The notes below the pieces were generated by a model. It did not search any database. It had not been told where the DNA came from and saw only the letters and a program-made list of their open reading frames with translations. The position numbers were made by a program, and so were the translations under genes. Below, piece after piece: positions 8,731 through 15,999 of a DNA stretch of 64,000 nucleotides. Source of the DNA: Owenweeksia sp048267305. Lineage in GTDB: Bacteria > Bacteroidota > Bacteroidia > Flavobacteriales > Schleiferiaceae. Within the stretch, counting starts at the first letter, position 1, and every line of letters begins with the position of its first letter. Location of the stretch: NCBI GenBank assembly GCA_048267305.1, contig JBLWXT010000007.1, positions 62,001 through 126,000 of the forward strand, given 5' to 3'.

Positions 8731-9228
8731 ATGCCGGAAGGATTACGAAAGATTTGGATGTACATTATTCCATTGGGCCTGTTGGCGGTGATAGCCACCT
8801 GCGACACCGATTTTAATATCAAAAACCCCTTTTCTGAAGATGATGTAAACGATACTATTTCCGGACTAAAGATGAAGGAAGACAGTTTGAGCAATGAACA
8901 GGATGGCGCGGTTGATTCTTTAGCCTATATAGGGAAGTCCGGCTCTGAGCCACAGGAGGACTCCAATGCATCTAAGCCAGAGTATTCATCTAAGGCTGTA
9001 AATGGAGGGAAAAAAATGTGGCGATTGATTATCGGTAGTGTGCCTGAAAAGGAAAAGGCAGAGAGGTTGGCAGTAAAGTCCGGTTACCCTGATGTTAAAT
9101 TAATGTACATAGAGGATCTACAGACCTACAGGTTGGTGTATGGTAGTTATGATGATATCAGGGATGCGCAACAGGCATTCTCCGAAATACAGGGGCGTTT
9201 TCCGGAGGCGTGGATGGTATTCTTTTAA
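8731..9228 (+). CDS. Probable lipoprotein with SPOR-like C-terminal domain
   Basis: 165 residues from the ATG at 8731. The nominal frame opens at a GTG 14 codons earlier, but the ATG directly precedes a signal sequence ending in VIATC, a weak lipobox with T at -1. A polar, low-complexity linker (~30-95) leads to a C-terminal ~70-residue domain (WRLIIGSV ... YRLVYGSYDDIRDAQQAFSEI) that looks like a SPOR peptidoglycan-binding repeat. SPOR domains bind denuded glycan strands at septa. The assignment is by pattern only. It ends at a bidirectional hairpin shared with the convergent response regulator. Confidence 0.68.
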   Translation: MPEGLRKIWMYIIPLGLLAVIATCDTDFNIKNPFSEDDVNDTISGLKMKEDSLSNEQDGAVDSLAYIGKSGSEPQEDSNASKPEYSSKAVNGGKKMWRLIIGSVPEKEKAERLAVKSGYPDVKLMYIEDLQTYRLVYGSYDDIRDAQQAFSEIQGRFPEAWMVFF

Positions 9229-9231
9229 TGA

Positions 9232-9262
9232 AAGAATGATTCCCGATTTAGGAATCATTCTT
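9232..9262. terminator. Bidirectional terminator between SPOR lipoprotein and response regulator
   Basis: A perfect 12-bp inverted repeat (AAGAATGATTCC / GGAATCATTCTT) with a 7-nt loop. It lies a few bases after the plus-strand stop. Its right arm is formed by the last codons of the convergent response regulator gene, so the hairpin serves both directions. Confidence 0.75.
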
Positions 9263-9625
9263 CTTAAGCAACTTCTTGATGCGGGTGGATAATTCTTTGG
9301 GGCTAAAGGGCTTTGTCATGTAGTCATCTGCACCTAGCTCAAAAGCCTTTAAAACCGCATTTTCTGAATTAAGCGATGTGAGTAAAAGTACAGGGGCCTG
9401 AGTTCCTCTTTCCTTAAGGATTTTAAGTAGCTCGAACCCACTGATAAAGGGCATCATTACGTCAGAGATGACAATGTCGTACTGTTCGTTGTCGATTTTT
9501 TCGATAGCCTTTTCGCCATCCTCTGCTGTTTCCACAGCATACCCCTCTTTCGTTAATTTAAAAGCCAGGGCATCGCGAATCAGTGGCTCGTCATCTACGA
9601 TTAAAATTTTTACTTTGTCGCTCAT
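9248..9625 (-). CDS. Stand-alone response regulator receiver domain protein
   Basis: 125 residues forming a single CheY-like receiver without an output domain. The phosphorylation pocket is complete: D11/D12 (IVDDEP), phospho-acceptor D55 (VISDVMMP), T83 (LLLTSLNS) and K105 (MTKPFSP). Single-domain receivers work through protein contacts or as phosphorelay intermediates. No histidine kinase is adjacent, so its partner is unknown. A TATATTTG box lies 39 bp upstream of the start. Its final codons double as one arm of a terminator hairpin. Confidence 0.93.
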   Translation of the reverse strand: MSDKVKILIVDDEPLIRDALAFKLTKEGYAVETAEDGEKAIEKIDNEQYDIVISDVMMPFISGFELLKILKERGTQAPVLLLTSLNSENAVLKAFELGADDYMTKPFSPKELSTRIKKLLKKNDS

Positions 9626-9663
9626 TAGTTCTATAAAAATAGTGTCGGTTGCAAATCACGCTC

Positions 9664-9671
9664 CAAATATA
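9664..9671 (-). promoter_or_regulatory. Bacteroidota -7 box (TATATTTG) for the response regulator
   Basis: An exact TAnnTTTG match on the minus strand, about 39 bp upstream of the response-regulator ATG. No clear TTG at -33 is seen, so the call rests on the -7 match and position. Confidence 0.55.
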
Positions 9672-9767
9672 TACTTTAAAGGATGTTTGCATATAATATT
9701 TTCTTAAAGTTTGGATAACGAGCAATATAGAATAAGGGGATAGCGGCTGGCGGAATTTGGTAATAAT

Positions 9768-10490
9768 ATGATTTTTCCGAATTTGGGAAGTATTTCTCAT
9801 CAAAGTACAATAGTGGTCTTATCCGGAGCGGGTGTTAGCCAGGAAAGTGGGATCAAAACCTTTAGAGATAATGATGGGCTTTGGGAAGAGTACAATGTTC
9901 ATGACGTTGCCACTCCCGAAGCATGGAATAAAAACAGGGATTTAGTTCTTAGGTTTTACAACGAAAGGCGAAAACAACTGCTGGAGGTTGAGCCAAATGA
10001 TGCCCATCTTTATTTGGCGGAACTTGGCAAACACTTCAATACACATATCATTACTCAAAATATAGATGATCTGCACGAGCGTGCAGGTTCTACTAACGTT
10101 CTTCACTTACATGGAGAGTTGAGGAAGGTAAGGAGTTCTGTGGATGAAAATCTTTTGTATGATTTGGAGGGGTGGGAGCTAAAGCCGGGTGATTTATGTG
10201 AAAGGGGTGCGCAGTTGAGGCCTCATGTGGTGTGGTTTGGCGAAATGGTGCCAATGATGCCCAGGGCTACCGAGCTGGTGAGGCGGACTGACTTTATTAT
10301 TGTAGTAGGAACCTCCCTGAATGTTTATCCTGCCGCGGGCTTGTTGTATGAGGTGCCAAAGGGTGTGCCGGTTGTAGTGATAGACCCATCTGAGATGAAT
10401 CTTTCGGCTTTTTTTAATGTTGTTCATATTCGGGAAAAGGCCTCTGTTGCGGTTAAAAATCTGGTATTAAAAATGTTGGCCAGACTATAG
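9768..10490 (+). CDS. cobB: NAD-dependent protein deacylase (sirtuin, SIRT5-like class)
   Basis: A sirtuin that removes acyl groups from lysines using NAD. Residues: GAGVS at 20-24, FRDNDGLW at 32-39, TQNIDDLHERAG at 96-107, catalytic H115 in HLHGEL, VVWFGE at 154-159, GTSLNVYPAA near 185. The Y64-x-x-R67 pair (FYNERR) is the signature linked to desuccinylase/demalonylase activity in SIRT5 and E. coli CobB. Odd point: the four zinc cysteines usual after the catalytic His are missing; only one Cys (144) is in that region. Length (240) is normal. It is followed by the rimP leader. Confidence 0.93.
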   Translation: MIFPNLGSISHQSTIVVLSGAGVSQESGIKTFRDNDGLWEEYNVHDVATPEAWNKNRDLVLRFYNERRKQLLEVEPNDAHLYLAELGKHFNTHIITQNIDDLHERAGSTNVLHLHGELRKVRSSVDENLLYDLEGWELKPGDLCERGAQLRPHVVWFGEMVPMMPRATELVRRTDFIIVVGTSLNVYPAAGLLYEVPKGVPVVVIDPSEMNLSAFFNVVHIREKASVAVKNLVLKMLARL

Positions 10491-10514
10491 CGTGGCTGGC
10501 TGAATAATAATATA

Positions 10515-10522
10515 TATATTTG
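10515..10522 (+). promoter_or_regulatory. -7 box (TATATTTG) for rimP-nusA-infB
   Basis: An exact TAnnTTTG match 25 bp after the sirtuin stop and 49 bp before the rimP ATG. It places a hairpin inside the predicted rimP leader RNA. The -33 element is poor. Confidence 0.6.
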
Positions 10523-10533
10523 CAGCCTCAAAG

Positions 10534-10559
10534 AGAGGGGACCCATAGTCCCCTCTTTT
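10534..10559 (+). terminator. Terminator-like hairpin in the rimP leader (possible attenuator)
   Basis: A 9-bp GC-rich stem (AGAGGGGAC / GTCCCCTCT), 5-nt loop CCATA, followed by TTTTA. It lies downstream of the TATATTTG box and 11 bp before the rimP start. It could end sirtuin transcription, attenuate rimP-nusA-infB, or both. Confidence 0.65.
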
Positions 10560-10570
10560 ATTAGTAGTAC

Positions 10571-11035
10571 ATGATTGACATTGAAAAGGTAAAGATGCTG
10601 GCCCAGCAGGCCGTTGACGATGAGGGAGCCTTTCTGGTAGATCTCAAAGTGGGCTCGGATAATAAGATTAGCATTAGTGCTGATCATCCTGAAGGAATTA
10701 CCCTCGAACAACTGGAACGGATTAGTAGAGGTATTGACGCTCATTTTGACCGTGAGGTTGAGGACTTCGGAATTGAGGTTTCCTCTCCGGGGCTGGGAAA
10801 TCCCTTTGTTGTTGAGCAGCAGTATATGGCCAGCGTAGGTAGGCCGGTAAAAGTTACCATGAATGATGGTAAGCTTATTAAGGGTGACTTAGCTAATTTT
10901 GAAGATGGTCATGTGACATTAACCTGGAAGGAACGCGTACCCAAGGAGATTGGAAAAGGAAAGATGGTGGTGAAGCGTGAGGAAAGGATAAGTTTGGAAG
11001 ATATTAAAGAGACACGATTAGAAATAAGATTTTAA
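10571..11035 (+). CDS. rimP: Ribosome maturation factor RimP
   Basis: An assembly factor for the 30S ribosomal subunit. 154 residues, with an N-terminal alpha/beta domain and a C-terminal SH3-like barrel. Family features are ISADHPEGITLEQLERISRGID, the signature IEVSSPGLGNPF around residues 72-83, and the C-terminal LEDIKETRLEIRF strand. First gene of rimP-nusA-infB, an operon order conserved across bacteria, with nusA 12 bp downstream. Transcription probably starts at the TATATTTG box at 10515 and passes through a terminator-like hairpin. Confidence 0.95.
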   Translation: MIDIEKVKMLAQQAVDDEGAFLVDLKVGSDNKISISADHPEGITLEQLERISRGIDAHFDREVEDFGIEVSSPGLGNPFVVEQQYMASVGRPVKVTMNDGKLIKGDLANFEDGHVTLTWKERVPKEIGKGKMVVKREERISLEDIKETRLEIRF

Positions 11036-11047
11036 TCCAAAGAGAAA

Positions 11048-12283
11048 ATGGAAAATCAGGCGATAATAGAGAGTTTTTCTGATTTTAAAGAAGAAAAGAA
11101 TATTGACAGGGTAACCTTAATGGCTATCATTGAAGATGCTCTTCGGAACCAATTGAAAAAGAAGTATGGTGATGACGAAAATTTCGACATCATTGTAAAC
11201 CCGGATAAAGGCGATCTTGAGATTTGGAGAAACCGCACCATTGTAGCCGATGGTATGGTGGAAGATGATAACCTCGAAATAGATCTTTCGGAAGCACTGA
11301 AAATTGAACCCGATTTTGAAGTGGGTGAAGAGGTTTCGGAGGAATTGAAGCTTATAGATCAGGGTAGAAGGTTTATCTTGGCGTTTCGTCAAAACCTTGT
11401 TCAAAAGGTACAGGAGCATGACAATAGCATCATATATAAGAAGTACAAGGATCTTGAGGGTGAGATAATGACAGGTGAAGTTCACCATGTGCGCCCTCGT
11501 GCTGTGATTATTTATGATGATGATCAAAATGAACTTGTGCTTCCTAAGGATCAGCAAATCCCCAGCGACTATTACCGTAAGGGTGATACCGTAAGGGCAG
11601 TTGTAAAAACAGTTGACCTAAAGGGAACCAAGCCGGTTGTTATTCTTTCAAGAACCAGTAACAGGTTTTTGGAAAAACTTTTTGAACAGGAAATTCCTGA
11701 AGTGTTTGACGGATTGATTATGGTGAAAGACCTGGTGAGAGAGCCGGGTGAAAAAGCCAAGGTTGCTGTTGAAAGTTATGATGACCGTATTGATCCCGTT
11801 GGTGCCTGTGTAGGTATGAAGGGTAGCCGGATTCATAGCATTGTAAGGGAGCTGGGTAACGAAAATATCGATGTAATTAATTATACTGTTAACACACAGT
11901 TATACATCCAAAGAGCCTTAAGCCCGGCAAAGATTACATCTTTGCACATTGATGAAGAAAACAAAAGGGTGGAGGTTTTCCTTAAACCTGATCAGGTTTC
12001 TTTAGCCATTGGTAAAAGAGGAATGAATATCAAATTAGCGGGTAAGCTTACCGGTTATGAGATAGATGTTTATAGAGACGTGGAAGAGGATGAAGACGTG
12101 GAATTGACCGAGTTTTCAGACGAAATTGAAGCGTGGATTATTGCAGAATTAAAAGCTAAAGGGTGTGATACAGCTAAAAGTGTATTGGATCTTACAGTTG
12201 ATGAACTTGTTTCCCGTACTGATCTTGAGCAGGAAACCATTGAAGAGGTTCGCAGAATATTGAGATCGGAATTTGAAGAATAA
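11048..12283 (+). CDS. nusA: Transcription termination/antitermination factor NusA
   Basis: Binds RNA polymerase and nascent RNA to control pausing, termination and antitermination. 411 residues: an N-terminal RNAP-binding domain (~1-125), an S1 domain (~130-200, with GEVHHVRPRAVIIYDD), and two KH domains (~205-345, including RIDPVGACVGMKGSRI and SLAIGKRGMNIKLA). A short acidic C-terminal helix-hairpin region follows (~355-411). It lacks the long duplicated acidic repeats of E. coli NusA, as is usual outside proteobacteria. Middle gene of rimP-nusA-infB; infB starts 15 bp downstream. Confidence 0.97.
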   Translation: MENQAIIESFSDFKEEKNIDRVTLMAIIEDALRNQLKKKYGDDENFDIIVNPDKGDLEIWRNRTIVADGMVEDDNLEIDLSEALKIEPDFEVGEEVSEELKLIDQGRRFILAFRQNLVQKVQEHDNSIIYKKYKDLEGEIMTGEVHHVRPRAVIIYDDDQNELVLPKDQQIPSDYYRKGDTVRAVVKTVDLKGTKPVVILSRTSNRFLEKLFEQEIPEVFDGLIMVKDLVREPGEKAKVAVESYDDRIDPVGACVGMKGSRIHSIVRELGNENIDVINYTVNTQLYIQRALSPAKITSLHIDEENKRVEVFLKPDQVSLAIGKRGMNIKLAGKLTGYEIDVYRDVEEDEDVELTEFSDEIEAWIIAELKAKGCDTAKSVLDLTVDELVSRTDLEQETIEEVRRILRSEFEE

Positions 12284-12298
12284 AATAGATAGAATTAC

Positions 12299-15217
12299 AT
12301 GGCAGGAAAGTCTTTAAGACTTAGTCAGCTCGCGAAAGAGTGCAATACCGGTGTAAATACTCTTATGGAGTTTTTAGAAGCCAAGGGTATTGAGGAAAAA
12401 CTACGCCCCACTAGTAGAATTGAACCTGAGTTCATTCAACTGGCAATGGAGAAGTTTGCTCCTGATATGGCTAAGAAAGAGCAATCTGAAAAGGTAAGCC
12501 AGCAGAAGAAGGAAGAGAAGGAAAAGATTAAAGCCGAACTGGAAGAGAAATCCGGTGATTCAGCTCCAAGTGAGGTGATCAAGGCCAAATCGTCTCTTAG
12601 TGGCCCTAAAATGGTGGGTAAAATCGATCTGGACGCTCCTAAAAAAGTTGCAGTAAAGAAAGATGCCGTTGAAGTAGAAGAAAAGGCGGTGGTTGAAGAT
12701 GTTCCGAAGGTTGAGCCTAAGGAAGAACCCAAGCCGGAGCCCATTGTTGAAAAACCTGTAGCTGAAAAGCCTGTGGAAGAAGTAGCTCCTGAGCCTGTTG
12801 AGGCGAAAGAGGAGCCTGTAAAGCAGGAAGAGAAAGTTGAGGTTGTAGCTGAGGCCGAAAAACCGGTACCCGTAGAAGAGGTAAAAGAGGTTGTGGAGCC
12901 AGTTGCTACTCCCGAAAAGGTGGAGGAAGCCCCCGAGGTTGTGGAAAAAGTGGAGAAGGAAGAAGCGAAGCCTGTAGAGGCCGAAGCCAAACCTGCCAAG
13001 GCTGAGGTGGAAACACCTAAGACTCCTGAGGAAACAAAAACCGGTGGGAGTATAGAAACCAAGTACACTAAACTTTCAGGGCCAAAATTCACTGGGGCCA
13101 AAATCGACTTAAGCAAGTTTGAACGACCCAAGAAAAAGGTAGCCAGCAGCGCTGATAAAAAAGGTGACAGCAGGCGTAAACCACAACGTAAGCGTATCCA
13201 AACAAATACTCCGGGTGGAGCTTCTGGAAAACCTGCAGCAGGAGGTGGCCCAAAAAGAGATGCCAGAGGTGGTGGAGCTAATCGCGGGCGCAGAAATGAA
13301 CCCAAGCGCGAGCTTACCGAAGAGGAAGTACAAAAACAGATCAAGGAAACCCTTGAAAAACTTACCGGTGGAGGTAAAAAATCCAAGTCATCTAAGCTTA
13401 GACGTGAAAAACGTCAGGATCGCAGAGATAAGGTGGCAATGGATGAGGCCCGCCAGGAAGAAGAAAGCAAAACCATTAAGGTTACTGAATTTGTAACCGT
13501 AAGTGAATTGGCCAATATGATGGATGTGGGAGTAACGCAGGTTATTTCGGCATGTATGTCTCTTGGCATGATGGTTACCATGAACCAGCGTCTGGATGGT
13601 GAAACTCTACAGATTGTTGCTGAGGAATTTGGCTTTGAAGTTGAATTTGTAAGCTCAGATGTAACCGATGCCATCGAAATTGAACAGGATGCGGAAGAGG
13701 ATTTGGTGCCAAGAGCCCCAATCGTTACCGTTATGGGTCACGTAGATCATGGTAAAACATCACTACTTGATTATGTTCGTAAGGCAAATGTAATTGCAGG
13801 AGAATCCGGTGGTATTACACAGCATATCGGTGCTTACTCTGTTCAGTTAGATGGAGGACAGCATATAACATTCCTGGATACACCGGGTCACGAGGCGTTT
13901 ACCGCCATGAGGGCACGTGGTGCCAAGGTTACTGATGTTGCCATTATTGTAATTGCAGCGGATGATGATGTGATGCCTCAAACTAAGGAAGCTATCAGCC
14001 ACGCACAAGCGGCTGGTGTACCTATCGTTTTTGCGATAAACAAAGTGGATAGGCCTTCTGCAAACCCCGAAAAAGTAAAAGAATCACTTGCCCAAATGAA
14101 CCTTTTGGTTGAAGATTGGGGAGGTAAGATTCAGTCTCAGGATATATCGGCCAAAACAGGTGCCGGAGTGCCCGAATTACTTGAAAAAGTATTGCTGGAA
14201 GCAGAACTACTGGATCTTAAGGCCAACCCTGACCGTAACTCAAGTGGTACTGTTGTCGAGGCATCTTTGGATAAAGGTCGTGGATATCTTTCTACCATCC
14301 TTGTTCAAAATGGAACTTTAAAGATTGGTGATTTTGTATTGGCAGGACAATACAGTGGAAAGGTTAGAGCTATGCTTGATGAGCGTGGGCATCGCCTCGA
14401 AGCTGTTGGACCAGCTAAACCAGTAAGTATTTTAGGTTTAGACGGAGCGCCTCAGGCAGGTGATACCTTTGTGGTTATGGATGACGAGCGCGAAGCTAAA
14501 TCCATTGCTAGTAAACGTACCCAACTGCAGCGTGAGCAAAGTGCCCGTAGCCAAAAGAATCTTACTCTCGAAGAGATTGGAAGACGTCTGGCTATCGGAG
14601 ACTTCCAGGAGCTTAATGTAATTGTAAAAGGTGATGTGGACGGTTCTATTGAAGCGTTGGCTGATTCATTACAAAAACTGAGCACTGCCGAAATTCAGGT
14701 AAACATTATTCACAAGGCCGTTGGTCAGATAAGTGAGTCAGATGTATTACTCGCTACTGCTTCAGATGCCATTATCGTTGGATTCCAGGTGCGTCCTTCA
14801 GCTAGTGCACGTAAACTGGCAGAGAAGGAACAGGTGGATGTGAGGTTGTATAGTATTATTTATGATGCTATCAACGAGATTAGAGACGCTATGGAAGGCA
14901 TGCTTTCTCCTGAAGTAAAAGAGAAGATTGTATGTAACCTTGAAATAAGAGAAACCTTTAAGATTACTAAGGTGGGAACTATTGCAGGTTGTTATGTATT
15001 GGATGGAACCATCCATAGAAATACCAAAGTGCGTATCATACGTGACGGAGTAGTTGTTTATACGGGTGAACTTGGTTCGCTTAAACGCTACAAGGATGAC
15101 GTAAAAGAAGTAAGTAAAGGATACGAGTGTGGACTTAACATCAAAAACTTTAACGATATCAAGGTTGGAGACAACATTGAAGGATTTGAAGAAGTGGAAG
15201 TGAAGAAAACACTATAG
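12299..15217 (+). CDS. infB: Translation initiation factor IF-2
   Basis: A GTPase that places initiator fMet-tRNA on the 30S subunit and promotes 50S joining. 972 residues. A conserved N-terminal helix (KSLRLSQLAKECN) is followed by a very long low-complexity linker rich in E, K, V and P (~60-260) and a basic Gly/Arg-rich segment (~285-345). The second IF2-N domain, G domain and C-domains follow. G-motifs: GHVDHGKTS at 480-488, DTPGHEAF, NKVDRP. It ends 27 bp before a strong terminator. The linker's codon skew creates long spurious antisense frames. Confidence 0.97.
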   Translation: MAGKSLRLSQLAKECNTGVNTLMEFLEAKGIEEKLRPTSRIEPEFIQLAMEKFAPDMAKKEQSEKVSQQKKEEKEKIKAELEEKSGDSAPSEVIKAKSSLSGPKMVGKIDLDAPKKVAVKKDAVEVEEKAVVEDVPKVEPKEEPKPEPIVEKPVAEKPVEEVAPEPVEAKEEPVKQEEKVEVVAEAEKPVPVEEVKEVVEPVATPEKVEEAPEVVEKVEKEEAKPVEAEAKPAKAEVETPKTPEETKTGGSIETKYTKLSGPKFTGAKIDLSKFERPKKKVASSADKKGDSRRKPQRKRIQTNTPGGASGKPAAGGGPKRDARGGGANRGRRNEPKRELTEEEVQKQIKETLEKLTGGGKKSKSSKLRREKRQDRRDKVAMDEARQEEESKTIKVTEFVTVSELANMMDVGVTQVISACMSLGMMVTMNQRLDGETLQIVAEEFGFEVEFVSSDVTDAIEIEQDAEEDLVPRAPIVTVMGHVDHGKTSLLDYVRKANVIAGESGGITQHIGAYSVQLDGGQHITFLDTPGHEAFTAMRARGAKVTDVAIIVIAADDDVMPQTKEAISHAQAAGVPIVFAINKVDRPSANPEKVKESLAQMNLLVEDWGGKIQSQDISAKTGAGVPELLEKVLLEAELLDLKANPDRNSSGTVVEASLDKGRGYLSTILVQNGTLKIGDFVLAGQYSGKVRAMLDERGHRLEAVGPAKPVSILGLDGAPQAGDTFVVMDDEREAKSIASKRTQLQREQSARSQKNLTLEEIGRRLAIGDFQELNVIVKGDVDGSIEALADSLQKLSTAEIQVNIIHKAVGQISESDVLLATASDAIIVGFQVRPSASARKLAEKEQVDVRLYSIIYDAINEIRDAMEGMLSPEVKEKIVCNLEIRETFKITKVGTIAGCYVLDGTIHRNTKVRIIRDGVVVYTGELGSLKRYKDDVKEVSKGYECGLNIKNFNDIKVGDNIEGFEEVEVKKTL

Positions 15218-15244
15218 TATCGATAGGCTTTTATTATAGAATCG

Positions 15245-15272
15245 GGCCGGCTCATTATGAGTCGGCCTTTTT
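15245..15272 (+). terminator. Terminator of the rimP-nusA-infB operon
   Basis: A 10-bp stem (GGCCGGCTCA / TGAGTCGGCC, one G-U pair), a 3-nt loop and a TTTTT tract, starting 27 bp after the infB stop. Confidence 0.9.
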
Positions 15273-15946
15273 GTTTAGGACTACCTCCTGTGAATGGCCA
15301 GCATATTTTGTATGCTACATTCAATAAGATTATTTCTGATTTGATTAACTGTGGCCTTTGCGGATGGATGCAACTCTATTTTGTACTATAATTATCTTGC
15401 CGGAGATATTTAAAATCTGATTCTCCTTACAGTTTAAGATTGTCCCCCCATTGGAAAAAAAGAGTTTATTGGTCGCGCTCTTTCTTCACTAAGTTGTGAA
15501 ACTCTTTACCCCTCGATGAGGCAGCAGTTGACTATGTCAACACCTTTTACGGTGCCGAAATAACTTAAATGAATGCTATATCTTTTCTGTACTTTCCCCG
15601 GAAGTAGATTCATTATTTTTTCTTCTTCCTTTGTCTTAACAGGGAAAAGCAAGAAGAGTTTTGGTGTAAAAAAGGCGGGTGGAATTTTAGGGCTTGGCAG
15701 AACAAACCGGATAAATGTGATGGCATTATTGGACAGTTTTCCAAGGTTTTATAATCCAAAATTCTTATTTCGACACGCCTTGCAAATTACAGGCTAAGTT
15801 ATAACTGCAATCATTTGTTTTATAGATAGTTGTGGTTCTAAATGGCTTCTAAAAAGACACTTTTGTAAGCATAGTCTCTCTTGGGTTATCGGTAAAACGC
15901 GTTATTTTTCGATTAACTTCCTTATTTAGAGGGTGACATGTTAGTC
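15273..15946. other. Gene-poor spacer with no supported gene
   Basis: About 0.7 kb between the infB terminator and the promoter of the large surface protein. One ~75-codon frame (15573-15797, plus) has no recognisable motif and odd composition, so I do not call it. A short open stretch near 15510-15567 reads DEAAVDYVNTFYGAEIT before a stop and could be the tail of a decayed gene, but this is weak. No tRNA, inverted-repeat ends or IS-like structure was seen. Its size is unusual in this otherwise tightly packed window. Confidence 0.5.
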
Positions 15947-15954
15947 TAGTTTTG
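15947..15954 (+). promoter_or_regulatory. -7 box (TAGTTTTG) for the large surface protein
   Basis: A TAnnTTTG match 46 bp upstream of the ATG at 16000. No good TTG sits at the expected -33 distance. Confidence 0.45.
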
Positions 15955-15999
15955 ATAATAGTTAGTAGATTGAAGAAAATTTAACTAAAGCTTTAACCC

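Noticed and set aside
12436..13386. Long minus-strand open frame (316 codons) opposite infB
   Set aside because: It mirrors the low-complexity Glu/Lys/Val/Pro linker of IF-2, and its Ser/Phe/Thr-rich translation is the expected complement. It is a shadow of a certain gene.
15573..15797. 75-codon frame in the gap before the surface protein
   Set aside because: No motif, no promoter or ribosome-site support and odd composition; kept only as part of the described gap.
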